A DNA stretch of 64,000 nt from Pseudomonas taiwanensis. Lineage in GTDB: Bacteria > Pseudomonadota > Gammaproteobacteria > Pseudomonadales > Pseudomonadaceae. The translations under genes and the position numbers were made by a program. Below the pieces are notes generated by a model that saw only the letters and a program-made list of their open reading frames with translations, had not been told where the DNA came from and ran no database searches. Position 1 is the stretch's first letter. Each line of letters begins with the position of its first letter. The stretch is from positions 306,131 through 370,130 of the forward strand of contig NZ_QJRF01000040.1 of NCBI RefSeq assembly GCF_013393345.1, in the 5' to 3' direction. Shown piece by piece: positions 51,909 through 60,808 of the stretch.

Positions 51909-53073
51909 TGCCACCCCGGCGGCCAATGGCGACTCCAGTGAAGGTCTGGTTGATGTGCATGCCATTGAACTGTTCCCCATAGGAGTTGAAGCCGATGACC
52001 CGCTGCCGACGCAGGATTTCCGAGGTGCGAGCCACGGCGTCTGCGTCGTTCTCGATCTCCAGCCGACGCAGGAAGCAGTCGCAGCCGATGGTCACCAAGG
52101 GCGCGCCAAGCCGCTCGCCAAGACGCTCGAACAGCGCTTCCAGGTTGGGCAGCAGTGGGCCAGTGCGCATGGCGGTCAGGACGATGCCGTTCTCCACCGC
52201 GCAGTAGAAGGTCAGGCTGAGGTCCGCATTGACCCGCTGGATGGAACGCACGTAGTACGAGTCTCCCAGGCGCACCGCCAGAGGATGCGCGGCGAACACG
52301 CTCAGTTCGAGGGCCTCGAGCGGTACACCGGTCATGCGCGCATAGACTTCGGCTGCAGGTTCCGCGTTGAGTTCGAAGACCCGGCGGCTGGCGTTGTCGG
52401 CACGGGTGACCACAAGTTTCTCGGTACCCGGCAGGATGTGGTGGGTGCTGAACACCTCGAAATCCAGCGCGGTGTTGATCAGCACCACCACCGCCGCGCC
52501 CGCATGGAAGCGCCCTTCGTAATAGACGTGGGTGTGTTTGAGGTGATGATCGTCGGCGGCCGAACCACCAAAGTGCGGGATGCTGCCGAAAGCGGCACCA
52601 AGCGCCGCCAGCACCACTTCCTCGCGGCTGGACAGACCGTCCAGGAGGGTCAGGGCGAAGCTGTGGCCCTTGATCGGCACCAGGGAATCGGCCCGACAGT
52701 CCTGCACCAGTCGCTCGACCAGTTGCTGGGCGTCGATCAGACCGAAACGATCCATCTCATCCACCAGGGCGCTGGCGATGGAGAAGCTGCGATGGTCGAA
52801 TCCGACCGCGCTGACGCAGTTGCGGCCATATCCCTGCGGCGTGATTTCCCCGGCGCTGGTGCAGCCTACCAGGCGCACACCGCCGAAATACTGCTCCAGT
52901 GCATGCCCCAGGGCTTCGAGGTCGTATTCGGCCGAACAGAAGAACAGCACGAACCCCAGGTGCGGGTGGATGAGCTGGCGCGCCAGGTCCTGGGCCACGG
53001 CCTCCGCCTCGCTGGCCAGCGACATGGCGGTGACGACGCCCTCTGCCGGTTCTTCGAGCATCCTCGGTCTCAC
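51895..53073 (-). CDS. nosP: FIST-domain NO-sensing protein NosP-like
   Basis: A 392-residue soluble protein with FIST_N and FIST_C domains. Segments typical of the family include FVLFFCSAEYDLEALGHALEQYFGGVRLVGCTSAGEITPQGYG near the start and FNSYGEQFNGMHINQTFTGVAIG at the end. NosP of P. aeruginosa (PA1975) is a haem protein that binds NO and controls the kinase encoded next to it. The gene pair is arranged in the same order here, with overlap. Whether haem is bound here has not been read from the sequence. Confidence 0.88.
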   Translation of the reverse strand: MRPRMLEEPAEGVVTAMSLASEAEAVAQDLARQLIHPHLGFVLFFCSAEYDLEALGHALEQYFGGVRLVGCTSAGEITPQGYGRNCVSAVGFDHRSFSIASALVDEMDRFGLIDAQQLVERLVQDCRADSLVPIKGHSFALTLLDGLSSREEVVLAALGAAFGSIPHFGGSAADDHHLKHTHVYYEGRFHAGAAVVVLINTALDFEVFSTHHILPGTEKLVVTRADNASRRVFELNAEPAAEVYARMTGVPLEALELSVFAAHPLAVRLGDSYYVRSIQRVNADLSLTFYCAVENGIVLTAMRTGPLLPNLEALFERLGERLGAPLVTIGCDCFLRRLEIENDADAVARTSEILRRQRVIGFNSYGEQFNGMHINQTFTGVAIGRRGGNGCR

Positions 53074-53183
53074 TCAGTAAGCCTGTTCGCGATGTGGAAA
53101 TTCTACGGAGGGGATCCGGGGCGCCCCATCCTTCTTGGGTAGCGGCGGACTAGTTCGAAGGTAGGGGCTCAGGGGAAAAACCC

Positions 53184-53409
53184 TGTAGGAGCGAATTCAT
53201 TCGCTGCATTGCCCGTAGGAGCTGGCTTGCCAGCGAATGGCCCTTTTTCGCTAGCAAGCTAGCTCCTACAAGGCTCCTGGGCGATGGACCACCTCTGGCA
53301 ACAGCCATCGGAGACATAGCCAATTCATTCGCCAAGCAGACCGAAGGGCTGCGCCTGGGAAGCCGATTGGGGCCGTTTCGCAACCCGTGGCGAACAAATT
53401 CGCCCCTAC
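53184..53409. repeat. Nested REP elements, mirror image of 38778-38947
   Basis: The outer pair starts GTAGGAGCGAATTCATTCGC at 53184 and ends AATTCGCCCCTAC near 53409. The inner unit 53215-53269 is the reverse complement of the inner unit at 38861-38915 with one base changed, and the flanks CAGGAGCC and GGCAAT also match. It fills the gap between nosP and the porin, with no gene. Confidence 0.85.
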
Positions 53410-53441
53410 AAGAGCACACCGGCCCAATGTGTTTCTGAAAT

Positions 53442-53474
53442 AAAAAAGGCGGGAGGACAACAGTCTCTCCCGCC
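53442..53474 (-). terminator. Rho-independent terminator of the porin gene
   Basis: On the minus strand, GGCGGGAG and CTCCCGCC form an 8-bp stem followed by a run of six T, starting 27 bp after the porin stop. Confidence 0.9.
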
Positions 53475-53500
53475 AAAACCGGAGCAATCTCGTTCAGGGC

Positions 53501-54679
53501 TTACCAGGTCAGCACGGCACCCAGCGCGACGGTGTCGGTGTCTTCGTTCTGGGCATCACCCTCGTGGCCATCGATCTCGAACTGGTTGTACTCGGCCACC
53601 AGCTTGAGGTTGTCATTGATGTCGTGGAACAGCGCGATGCCGCGGGTTTCGTAGTCGGCACCGGTGTTCACCACGCCGTTGCCGTCGTCCTTGGTCTTGC
53701 CGTAGGACAGCGCCAGGCGGTTCTTGCCGAAGCGGTAGGAGCCCTGTAGCAGGTAGCCGTCGCTGTCCACTTCGCGCAGGGTCGGCTCCCCAGCGTTGTT
53801 GGTGAAGAAGGGGTTGATGCCCTTCGCCTGGAAGCCGGAGCCCACCAGGGTGAAGGCGCCCATCTTGGCCTGCACGCCGTAGCCCAGGCCCTTGGAGGTG
53901 ACGCTGTCGACGTTGGGATCGGTGTTTTCCGAAGTCTGGTAGGCGCCGTTGACCCAGGAGTAGATCTGCGCGCCGCCCAGGTCGAATTCGTAGGTGACCT
54001 CGCTCTCGAAGCGCGGGTTTTCCTGGTAGGCCTTGCCGGTGGGGCTGTCGTCGTTGGTGTCCACCGGGTCCATGATGCCCACGGCGGCGCGCAGGCCGTC
54101 GGTTTTCGGGCTGCGGTAGGTGATCTGCGAAGTCGGGAACGGATAGGGATAGCCACTGCCGATATTGCCGAAGGACACGCCGCCGCCATCCACCAGGCCG
54201 AGGGTATCGCTGACCTGGCCGTAACCGGCGAGCAGTTCATCGAGCAGGATGTTGGAGCGCGCGAACAGGCCGAAGTCCTTGCCTACCAGCACCTCGCCCC
54301 AGTCACTGCCGGCGGTGCCGTAGAACTGACGGACGTCGATGGCGGTGGCGGTGCCGTTGGTTTCACTGTCGTTGATGGTGACCCAGAAGGAAGAACGGGC
54401 GCCGAGCTTGAGGTCGTCCACCTGCTTGCCCATGTTGAAACCGATCCAGTTGGGCAGGAACCCCATCTTCACCCGCGACTGACGACGGTCGAACTGTTCG
54501 CCGTCTCGGTCCACGTCGCTGTTGACGTAGAAGGCGTTGACGTAGCCGTCGGTGGAGAAGGTGGTCTGGTCCTTGTCGTAGAGGACGATTTCCGCGGCGG
54601 CCTGCTGGGTGGCGAGGGCTACCGCTGCCGCGAGGGCGAGGCGGGACAAACGGGCTTGGGCGATCTTCTTGTTGTGCAT
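53501..54679 (-). CDS. Trimeric-type outer-membrane porin
   Basis: A 392-residue porin. The ATG at 54679 has a GGAGAG site and begins MHNKKIAQARLSRLALAAAVALATQQAAA, a clean signal peptide of about 29 residues. The mature part starts EIVLYDKDQTTFSTDGYVNAFY and has alternating aromatic beta strands with acidic loops, ending in ALGAVLTW. This is the general Gram-negative porin layout, in contrast to the OprD type earlier. The position between nosP and pqqF is not seen in P. aeruginosa, so the gene may have been inserted here. Its solute is unknown. Confidence 0.85.
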   Translation of the reverse strand: MHNKKIAQARLSRLALAAAVALATQQAAAEIVLYDKDQTTFSTDGYVNAFYVNSDVDRDGEQFDRRQSRVKMGFLPNWIGFNMGKQVDDLKLGARSSFWVTINDSETNGTATAIDVRQFYGTAGSDWGEVLVGKDFGLFARSNILLDELLAGYGQVSDTLGLVDGGGVSFGNIGSGYPYPFPTSQITYRSPKTDGLRAAVGIMDPVDTNDDSPTGKAYQENPRFESEVTYEFDLGGAQIYSWVNGAYQTSENTDPNVDSVTSKGLGYGVQAKMGAFTLVGSGFQAKGINPFFTNNAGEPTLREVDSDGYLLQGSYRFGKNRLALSYGKTKDDGNGVVNTGADYETRGIALFHDINDNLKLVAEYNQFEIDGHEGDAQNEDTDTVALGAVLTW

Positions 54680-54874
54680 GACGCTCTCCGCTGTGGGTTG
54701 ACGACCGGGCAGGTCAGTCGAGTCGGAGGCGATTATCGAAATGCCCTTGGGCCCGCCATACGCTGCAATGGCAGCGGTTCGCCACTGCTTTGGCCGGGGC
54801 GAGCGAGCCACACCGGCAAGGCTTAAGACCGGGCACCCCCAAGGTCGTAGACCCGCAGGCCCAGGCACAGCACA

Positions 54875-54904
54875 AAAGGACGAAGCCCATTCGGGTTCGT
54901 CCTT
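54875..54904 (-). terminator. Rho-independent terminator of pqqF
   Basis: On the minus strand, AAGGACGAA and TTCGTCCTT pair around a short CCGAATGGG stem-loop, followed by TTGTG; it lies 30 bp after the pqqF stop. Confidence 0.8.
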
Positions 54905-54934
54905 CAGAAGTGCGAAAGGAGTGGATCAGCTGAG

Positions 54935-57385
54935 TCAGTGCCAGCTCGATGCGGGCGCTTCGGCGTTGGCGAGGGCCTGGCAGCGCAGACCGGCGATCAG
55001 GTGCCCCTGCTGTTGCAGCAGATGCGCAGGTTGCAGTCCCGCCAGGGCGCGGCGTACCTGTAGCGAATGGTCGGCCGGCAGGCCAGCCTGGTGATCGAGC
55101 CAGCACTGATGGGCATGGGTGGCGAAGCACGTGCCTTGCCGGTCCAACTGTTGGTCGAGAGCCTGGACCAGGTCGTGCAGTTGGGCCTGATCCAGGCTTG
55201 CCAGGCATTCGTGCTGTCGCAGAAGGAATTCCTGAATGTGCTGATAAAGACCGACAGCGCCTTCACGCGGCGACTGTACGGCGAACAGCACGCCTCGATG
55301 CCCATCGAACTGCCTGAAGCCACAGGCCAGGGCATAACCCAGCTGCAGCTCACCCCGCAGACGCTGGTGAAAGGCGGGCTCCAGTATGCGCGCCAGGAGG
55401 CGACCGGCGGCTTCGGCTTCCGCGCTGAAGGAGTCAAGGGGATAGAACAGCAGTAACGCCGCTTCACCTTCCACATTCAGTCGATGCCAGGTGCGCCTAC
55501 CCTCCCCGGCCACCCGGCTGGATATATCTGGCGAACCGGGTAAATCGATATCCACCGCCACATCACCCAGTCCCAACCCCTGCCAACGCGATCCCCACCA
55601 GAAGCGCGCCAGTGATTCAGGATCGAGCACGGCAGGTGCTTGCGTCGGTGCATCGTCGAGCACGTCCGGCAGCCGTTGCAGCAACTGGCGGATGGGCAGT
55701 TCGCCGGCCTGGCGACGCACGTCGCTTTGCTGCAAACGCGGCCCCTGGGCCAGCGCCCAGAGCGGAGGCGCCTGCAAAACGGGCAGCACGTCGCCAGTAA
55801 CCTGGCGCAGGGCTCGCACCTCGCCTTGCAGAGCCAGCGTCAAACCTCCGCGCGCCGCCTGCAGCCCTCCCTCGACGCCCGCCTGAGCGGCGCCACTCAA
55901 GAGCGGCCGCAGTGCTCGCCGCAAGCCATGCGCAAGCCCATCAGGCAATCCGCCCACACCGGGGCTCCAATGTAGGAAGAGCGCGCCTTGCCCGGGGGCG
56001 TCCGGCCGCTCCGGCAACAGGGTCATAAGCGGTTCCGTCGCTGATGCGGTTACTGTCGGACTCAGGTAGGGATTGGCGGGCGGAAGCCGCCAGTGACTTA
56101 CGGACGGCGCACCAGAGCAAAGGTCCAGGCGCTCCAGATGCAAGGGAAAACCCGCAGACTCCACAGTGGGCGCGCCGACTGACGTGCTGGTGTCGAGGAG
56201 TATCAGGCGTTCTGCTCGCATCTCTTCCAGCAGCGAACGCACATCTGCCTGCTCGGGAAGCCCTGGCGCCATCGCGACGTCCAAAGGCTCCAGGCGATCC
56301 CTGCTGCGCCGTAGAATCTCCAGCCGCTCCTCCCAGACGCCTGGCCACGGCGCTGCAGCGCGCAGGAAGGCCAGCCAGCCCAGCACCTCCGCTTCCAGGC
56401 GAGCGCAATCCACACCTGGCACGCCATCGAAGTCCATCAGCAACAGGCCCTGCCCGCAGTAGGCGTAAGAAAGGCGCACGTGCACACCGTCGCTCAGTTC
56501 GAGAAAGCCGAGCCTTGCCTGGAGGCCACCGGGCGCCTCGTCCTGGATCAGGCTGTCGAGAAAGGCAACGGCGGATTCCAGACCAGCACCCTGTTGTTCC
56601 AGCACGAAGGCCAGCAGTAGTTTTTCGCCGCCGCCGGGTAGCCCGAGGCGAAGCCGGCTCTCACGCAGGGGCAGCAAGGGTGGCGCGTCATTGGCAGGCC
56701 GATGATTTACTGCCAGCAACGGCTCAGCATGGCGCCGAACGAGTTCGAGTTGCTGATCCAGCGACTGCGGTGCCACCAAGGTCAGGCGCATGCGGCCAGG
56801 CTGATAGTGTTCCCGGTGGAATTGCCGGAGGGTCGGCATGAATGCAGGCGCGTGCAGGTCCAGGCTGGCAGCATTGCCCGCATGGAAATCCGCCAGCGGA
56901 TGGCCGGGTGCCAGGGCCCACGCCAGCGCGGCTTCGCAGAGGGTCTGCCGGTCCTGCGTACGGGCGCTGTACTCGGCTTGCAGCACGTCACGCTCGCGCC
57001 ATATGGCCGCCGTCTCCAGCAAAGGATTGACGAGCATGTCCATGAGTCGCGCCAGCGCCTGGTCGAGGTGCGTTGCCGGCACTTCGCAAAAGAAGCGTGT
57101 ACGACGTGCCTGGGTACTGGCATTGACCCGTCCGCCCAGGCGCTGGACGAAGGGAATCAGGCTCTGCTCCGGCGGGAAATCGCGGCTGCCGAGAAACACG
57201 AGATGTTCGAGGAAATGTGCGAGCCCGGGGTACTCGGCCGGCTCGTCATGGCTGCCACCTTCTATATCCACCAGGACCGCACCCATCGCCGTACCGGGCC
57301 GCTGCATCAGGCGTACCTGGAGGCCGTTCGCCAAGTGCATGTCCTGCGATCGCTGCTGCGCGGTGGATTCGAAATGAAGAGGCAT
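54935..57385 (-). CDS. pqqF: PqqF-like M16 metalloprotease (coenzyme PQQ biosynthesis)
   Basis: An 816-residue insulinase-family (M16) protease. The inverted zinc motif is His57-x-x-Glu60-His61 in LAHFLEHLVFLGS, with the distal glutamate near residue 135. Three further weakly conserved M16 domains follow. The start MPLHFESTAQQRSQDMHLANGLQVRLM is used; the upstream frame adds 16 residues. PqqF is thought to cut the PqqA precursor. No pqqABCDE genes are in the window. In P. aeruginosa it also lies near nosP-nahK. Confidence 0.88.
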   Translation of the reverse strand: MPLHFESTAQQRSQDMHLANGLQVRLMQRPGTAMGAVLVDIEGGSHDEPAEYPGLAHFLEHLVFLGSRDFPPEQSLIPFVQRLGGRVNASTQARRTRFFCEVPATHLDQALARLMDMLVNPLLETAAIWRERDVLQAEYSARTQDRQTLCEAALAWALAPGHPLADFHAGNAASLDLHAPAFMPTLRQFHREHYQPGRMRLTLVAPQSLDQQLELVRRHAEPLLAVNHRPANDAPPLLPLRESRLRLGLPGGGEKLLLAFVLEQQGAGLESAVAFLDSLIQDEAPGGLQARLGFLELSDGVHVRLSYAYCGQGLLLMDFDGVPGVDCARLEAEVLGWLAFLRAAAPWPGVWEERLEILRRSRDRLEPLDVAMAPGLPEQADVRSLLEEMRAERLILLDTSTSVGAPTVESAGFPLHLERLDLCSGAPSVSHWRLPPANPYLSPTVTASATEPLMTLLPERPDAPGQGALFLHWSPGVGGLPDGLAHGLRRALRPLLSGAAQAGVEGGLQAARGGLTLALQGEVRALRQVTGDVLPVLQAPPLWALAQGPRLQQSDVRRQAGELPIRQLLQRLPDVLDDAPTQAPAVLDPESLARFWWGSRWQGLGLGDVAVDIDLPGSPDISSRVAGEGRRTWHRLNVEGEAALLLFYPLDSFSAEAEAAGRLLARILEPAFHQRLRGELQLGYALACGFRQFDGHRGVLFAVQSPREGAVGLYQHIQEFLLRQHECLASLDQAQLHDLVQALDQQLDRQGTCFATHAHQCWLDHQAGLPADHSLQVRRALAGLQPAHLLQQQGHLIAGLRCQALANAEAPASSWH

Positions 57386-57627
57386 GGCAGGCCGTACCAG
57401 ATAGGGATCAATCCTAGATTCGAACCCTACCAAGAGGGCGGCAATGCTGCTTTGGAACTAGATCAATGCTGTCTGCGTCCTATCCCTGCAGCGAGATAGC
57501 CAATCTCCTACATGCTGTTGAGAGATTTCCCATCACCAGTTACCGCCGTGACTCCATCGCCGTGACAGCCATCTCAAATTGATAATGGCGCATCGCCATA
57601 TGGACTGGTGGCCCAAGCGGAGCATTC

Positions 57628-57954
57628 ATGGACCAGATTCCCGAACAACAATTACCGCAAAGTGAAATTGCCTTGCTCGCCAACATCTTGGCCCTCACCA
57701 CGCGCAACATGACGGCAATCACCACCCTGCTGGCAAAAGTCACCGCCAACATGGCCGGCTCGACCGACAACAACCTGCAAGCGGCGTCGGTCGGTCTGCT
57801 GGACCAGGTAACCGGCCTTGGCCACGACCTCGAGCTGCAATGGGACCTGATCCAGTCACTGGACCGTTTCTGCCCCCTGCTCGCCCGCACGCCGCCGGCG
57901 CGCACCTCCCTCGTTACCGAGATCAACATCAGCCAATTACCGCAAAGCCATTAA
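57628..57954 (+). CDS. Hypothetical protein
   Basis: A 108-residue protein with no family I recognise. Residues 8-70 are rich in leucine, alanine, threonine and asparagine and look helical (EIALLANILALTTRNMTAITTLLAKVTANM). A second helical stretch runs to about residue 85. There is no signal peptide or cysteine pattern. It is divergent from pqqF and ends in a hairpin. It might be a small regulatory or structural protein; nothing more is supported. Confidence 0.55.
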   Translation: MDQIPEQQLPQSEIALLANILALTTRNMTAITTLLAKVTANMAGSTDNNLQAASVGLLDQVTGLGHDLELQWDLIQSLDRFCPLLARTPPARTSLVTEINISQLPQSH

Positions 57955-57969
57955 AATGGCTTGATTTTT
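57945..57969 (+). terminator. Terminator overlapping the end of the hypothetical gene
   Basis: AAGCCAT and ATGGCTT form a 7-bp stem with a 4-base loop that includes the stop codon, followed by GATTTTTG. Confidence 0.7.
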
Positions 57970-58356
57970 GCTTGGCGATCCTTTAGGGTCGCCACCGTTA
58001 GTACCAAGTTGTAAGTCAATCCGGCCTTCCGATCCCTCGCCTCTCACCCCTGAGAAGCCCAACCCAAAGGGACCCGGCCACCCCCGCCGACTCACCGACC
58101 GCACTCTCGCCGAAGGCGATGCAGTAAAGCTGTCATGAGCACGCGGTAGATTGACCAGGACTGCCAGCCGAGCCAGACCCTTGCCCGGCGCAGCACCTGG
58201 CATCCCAAGTACCAGCTGCCAGAGCTTGATCCCGATCGGGGAACTTCATGCCGGCACCCTAGCTCCGATAAGGATCATCCGACCTGAGTGTGTTACTCGG
58301 CGGATTCGGAGCCATTGTCTGGCGGCCCGTGGCCGCAAAACGAAGGAAGCAACACG
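57970..58356. other. Intergenic region without a convincing gene
   Basis: The stretch holds only weak frames, such as 57937-58203 on the minus strand, without family resemblance. I see no repeat of the classes found elsewhere in the window. A promoter for the small gene at 58357 must lie here but is not recognisable. Confidence 0.4.
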
Positions 58357-58581
58357 ATGACCATCCATCATCAAGCCCAAGCTGCAATCAGCACCCTGAC
58401 CCGCGCATTTGCGCCGTTCACCTGCCATATCACCGCCGCTCGCAACGGCAACTTCAGCTTCACCATCGTCAACGAGTTTGGTGTCGCCCGTCACAGCGAG
58501 CGTTTGTACCCGGAACACTATGGCGACGCCGATCATCTGAAGCACGTGATCGACCGGGCACACAAAGCCCTGACCTGCTGA
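58357..58581 (+). CDS. Small hypothetical protein
   Basis: A 74-residue protein starting at an ATG preceded by GAAGGAAG. A longer frame from 58288 starts without a ribosome site. The sequence MTIHHQAQAAISTLTRAFAPFTCHITAARNGNFSFTIVNEFGVARHSERL suggests an alpha/beta fold with a beta hairpin. It is rich in histidine and has two cysteines. It has its own terminator and so is a monocistronic gene. I cannot assign a family. Confidence 0.6.
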   Translation: MTIHHQAQAAISTLTRAFAPFTCHITAARNGNFSFTIVNEFGVARHSERLYPEHYGDADHLKHVIDRAHKALTC

Positions 58582-58600
58582 TGCGACAGCCGCAAACGAG

Positions 58601-58625
58601 AAGCCCCGCCAACGCGGGGCTTTTT
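58601..58625 (+). terminator. Rho-independent terminator after the small gene
   Basis: AAGCCCCGC and GCGGGGCTT form a 9-bp stem with a short loop followed by TTTTT. Confidence 0.9.
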
Positions 58626-58753
58626 CATGGACAACGAAAAACGCTGGCGTAGGCATTCGACCCGGCTCGAATGACTGCACCGCGACGGCCTGTTACCTAA
58701 GGACGACAGACCGGGCATAATTCGCCCCTTCAAATCGCCAGCCCAGCGTTTCC

Positions 58754-60277
58754 ATGCGAATTCACGTCACCTTCATCGACCGAGTCGGCATCACCCAGGA
58801 GGTCCTGGCCCTGCTCGGCGGCCGCAATCTCAATCTGGATGCAGTCGAGATGGTGCCGCCCAACGTCTACATCGATGCCCCGACCCTCAGCCCGGACGTG
58901 CTCGACGAGCTGCGTGAGGCCCTGCATGCGGTGCACGGTGTGCAGGAAGTCACGGTCGTGGACATCCTTCCGGGGCAGCGCCGGCGCCTGCAGCTCGATG
59001 CCTTGCTGGCAGCCATGACCGATCCAGTGCTGGCTGTGGACGGCGCGGGCCGCGTCCTGTTGGCCAATCCGGCGCTGATCGCCCTTTACGGTGACGAACC
59101 CGAGGCGCAGCCGCTGGCGCAACTGTTTGGCGACGACAGCCTGCACAGCGCCCTGCTGGAGCACAGTTTCCGGCTCCCTCTGCGGGAAATCACCCTCAAG
59201 GGCCAGGCGCTGCTGCTGGATGCAGTCCCCATTACCGAAGGCGACCACCTGGCTGGCGCGCTGCTGACCCTGTACCAACCCAACCGCATCGGCGAGCGCC
59301 TCTCGGCCCTGCACCACGACCATGCCGCGGGAGGCTTCGATTCGCTGCTGGGCGACTCGGCGCCCATGGCCACCCTCAAGACTCGCGCCCAGCGAGTGGC
59401 GTCACTTGACGCTCCCCTGCTGATCCATGGCGAAACCGGTACCGGCAAGGAACTGGTCGCACGCGCCTGTCATGCCGCCAGCACCCGTCGCAACCAGCCC
59501 TTCCTGGCGCTGAACTGCGCGGCACTGCCGGAAAACCTGGCTGAAAGCGAGCTGTTCGGCTATGCGCCCGGCGCCTTCACCGGCGCCCAGCGCGGCGGCA
59601 AGCCCGGCCTGCTGGAACTGGCTCACCAGGGCACGGTGTTCCTCGACGAAATCGGCGAGATGTCGCCCTACCTGCAGGCCAAGCTGCTGCGCTTCCTCAG
59701 CGACGGCAGCTTCCGCCGGGTGGGTGGCGACCGCGAGATCAAGGTGGACGTGCGCATTCTCAGCGCCACTCACCGCAACCTGGAAAAGATGGTCGGCGAA
59801 GGCACCTTCCGCGAGGACCTCTTCTACCGCCTCAACGTGCTCAACCTGGAAGTGCCGCCACTTCGTGAGCGCGGGCAGGACATCCTGTTGCTGGCCCGCT
59901 TCTTCATGCAGCAGGCCTGCACTCAGATCCAGCGTCCAGCGTGCCGCCTGGCACCCGGTACCTTCCAGGCGCTGCTCAGCAATCGCTGGCCGGGCAACGT
60001 ACGTCAGCTGCAGAACGTGATCTTCCGCGCGGCAGCCATCTGCGAAAGCAGCCTGGTGGAAATCGGCGATCTCGATATTGCCGGCACCGCCGTGGCACGC
60101 GCGAGCGATGGTGAGGTGAACAGCCTGGAAGAAGCCGTGGAGAACTTCGAGCGCGCCCTGCTGGAGAAGCTCTTCGTCACCTACCCATCGACGCGCCAAC
60201 TGGCGGCGCGCCTGCAGACCTCCCATACCGCCATTGCCCACCGGCTGCGCAAGTATGGGATACCTGGCAAAACCTGA
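58754..60277 (+). CDS. gcsR: Sigma-54-dependent regulator GcsR (TyrR-like)
   Basis: A 507-residue enhancer-binding protein. An ACT domain covers about residues 1-75 (MRIHVTFIDRVGITQEVLALLGGRNLNLDAVEMV), a PAS domain follows to about 190, then the AAA+ domain (about 200-430) with Walker A GETGTGKE near residue 225 and the sigma-54 contact loop GAFTGA near 272. A Fis-type helix-turn-helix ends the chain. In P. aeruginosa, GcsR senses glycine and activates gcvH2-gcvP2-glyA2-sdaA-gcvT2. The same operon begins 530 bp downstream, behind a sigma-54 promoter and GcsR-like sites. Confidence 0.93.
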   Translation: MRIHVTFIDRVGITQEVLALLGGRNLNLDAVEMVPPNVYIDAPTLSPDVLDELREALHAVHGVQEVTVVDILPGQRRRLQLDALLAAMTDPVLAVDGAGRVLLANPALIALYGDEPEAQPLAQLFGDDSLHSALLEHSFRLPLREITLKGQALLLDAVPITEGDHLAGALLTLYQPNRIGERLSALHHDHAAGGFDSLLGDSAPMATLKTRAQRVASLDAPLLIHGETGTGKELVARACHAASTRRNQPFLALNCAALPENLAESELFGYAPGAFTGAQRGGKPGLLELAHQGTVFLDEIGEMSPYLQAKLLRFLSDGSFRRVGGDREIKVDVRILSATHRNLEKMVGEGTFREDLFYRLNVLNLEVPPLRERGQDILLLARFFMQQACTQIQRPACRLAPGTFQALLSNRWPGNVRQLQNVIFRAAAICESSLVEIGDLDIAGTAVARASDGEVNSLEEAVENFERALLEKLFVTYPSTRQLAARLQTSHTAIAHRLRKYGIPGKT

Positions 60278-60337
60278 TTTTGCTTCTAGAAAACAAACCT
60301 ATCCTATTGATATACAACAATTAATCTCAGGATAACC

Positions 60338-60432
60338 TGTAGGAGCGAATTCATTCGCGAAGCAGCGCGAAGGGCTACCCGTCACCCTCCAAGCCCCACC
60401 AGCCGGGCATTCGCGAATAAATTCGCTCCCAC
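60338..60432. repeat. REP-type palindromic element
   Basis: It runs from GTAGGAGCGAATTCATTCGC to GCGAATAAATTCGCTCCCAC (95 bp) between gcsR and the gcv2 regulatory region. The surrounding sequence 60278-60516 is AT-rich with no gene. Confidence 0.85.
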
Positions 60433-60516
60433 AGGACACTAATACCTCAGAAATCTTCTCATGATATTTATTCAACGTATTGATTTATAAGCTTTTAGAT
60501 ATTCATAGGTCGCGCG

Positions 60517-60635
60517 CGTAGCGAAATCACTACAGCGTAACGATTCCGCAACAAGACACCCATAACCCCCATCAGCACTGGCTCTACAGCACATTCCCGG
60601 AAAACCCCGCACCACACTGTAGCGATTTCGCTACA
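60517..60635 (+). promoter_or_regulatory. Three GcsR-type binding sites
   Basis: Three 18-bp sites share the pattern YGTARCG-N4-CRCTACA or close variants: 60517-60534 (CGTAGCG/CACTACA), 60536-60553 (CGTAACG/CGCAACA) and 60618-60635 (TGTAGCG/CGCTACA, with perfect arms). The published GcsR consensus, from memory, is TGTAACG-N4-CGTTCCG. The first two are one base apart, and the third is 65 bp upstream of the sigma-54 promoter. Confidence 0.75.
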
Positions 60636-60700
60636 GGCAGCCGCACCTAAATTCTTTCGATTTCCGCTCAAGCCCTTGATTTACAAGGCATACAGCCTTC

Positions 60701-60716
60701 TGGCACTGCCCTTGCT
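60701..60716 (+). promoter_or_regulatory. Sigma-54 (RpoN) promoter of gcvH2
   Basis: TGGCACTGCCCTTGCT has the canonical -24 GG and -12 GC elements with the correct 10-base spacing between them, about 93 bp before the gcvH2 start codon. Confidence 0.93.
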
Positions 60717-60808
60717 AAAGGCCGGGCAACAGCGCGCGGCCATGACCGCGTGCGGGGCTAAGCGCCTGGCAGAAGAAACAGGCGCGTCATACGAGTTGAG
60801 GACCAAGA

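Noticed and set aside
57937..58203. An 88-codon minus-strand frame
   Set aside because: It overlaps the terminator of the hypothetical gene and lacks a ribosome site or recognisable domain.
60278..60808. Glycine riboswitch ahead of gcvH2
   Set aside because: No paired aptamer-like conserved cores were seen, and the sigma-54 promoter with GcsR-type sites explains the control.
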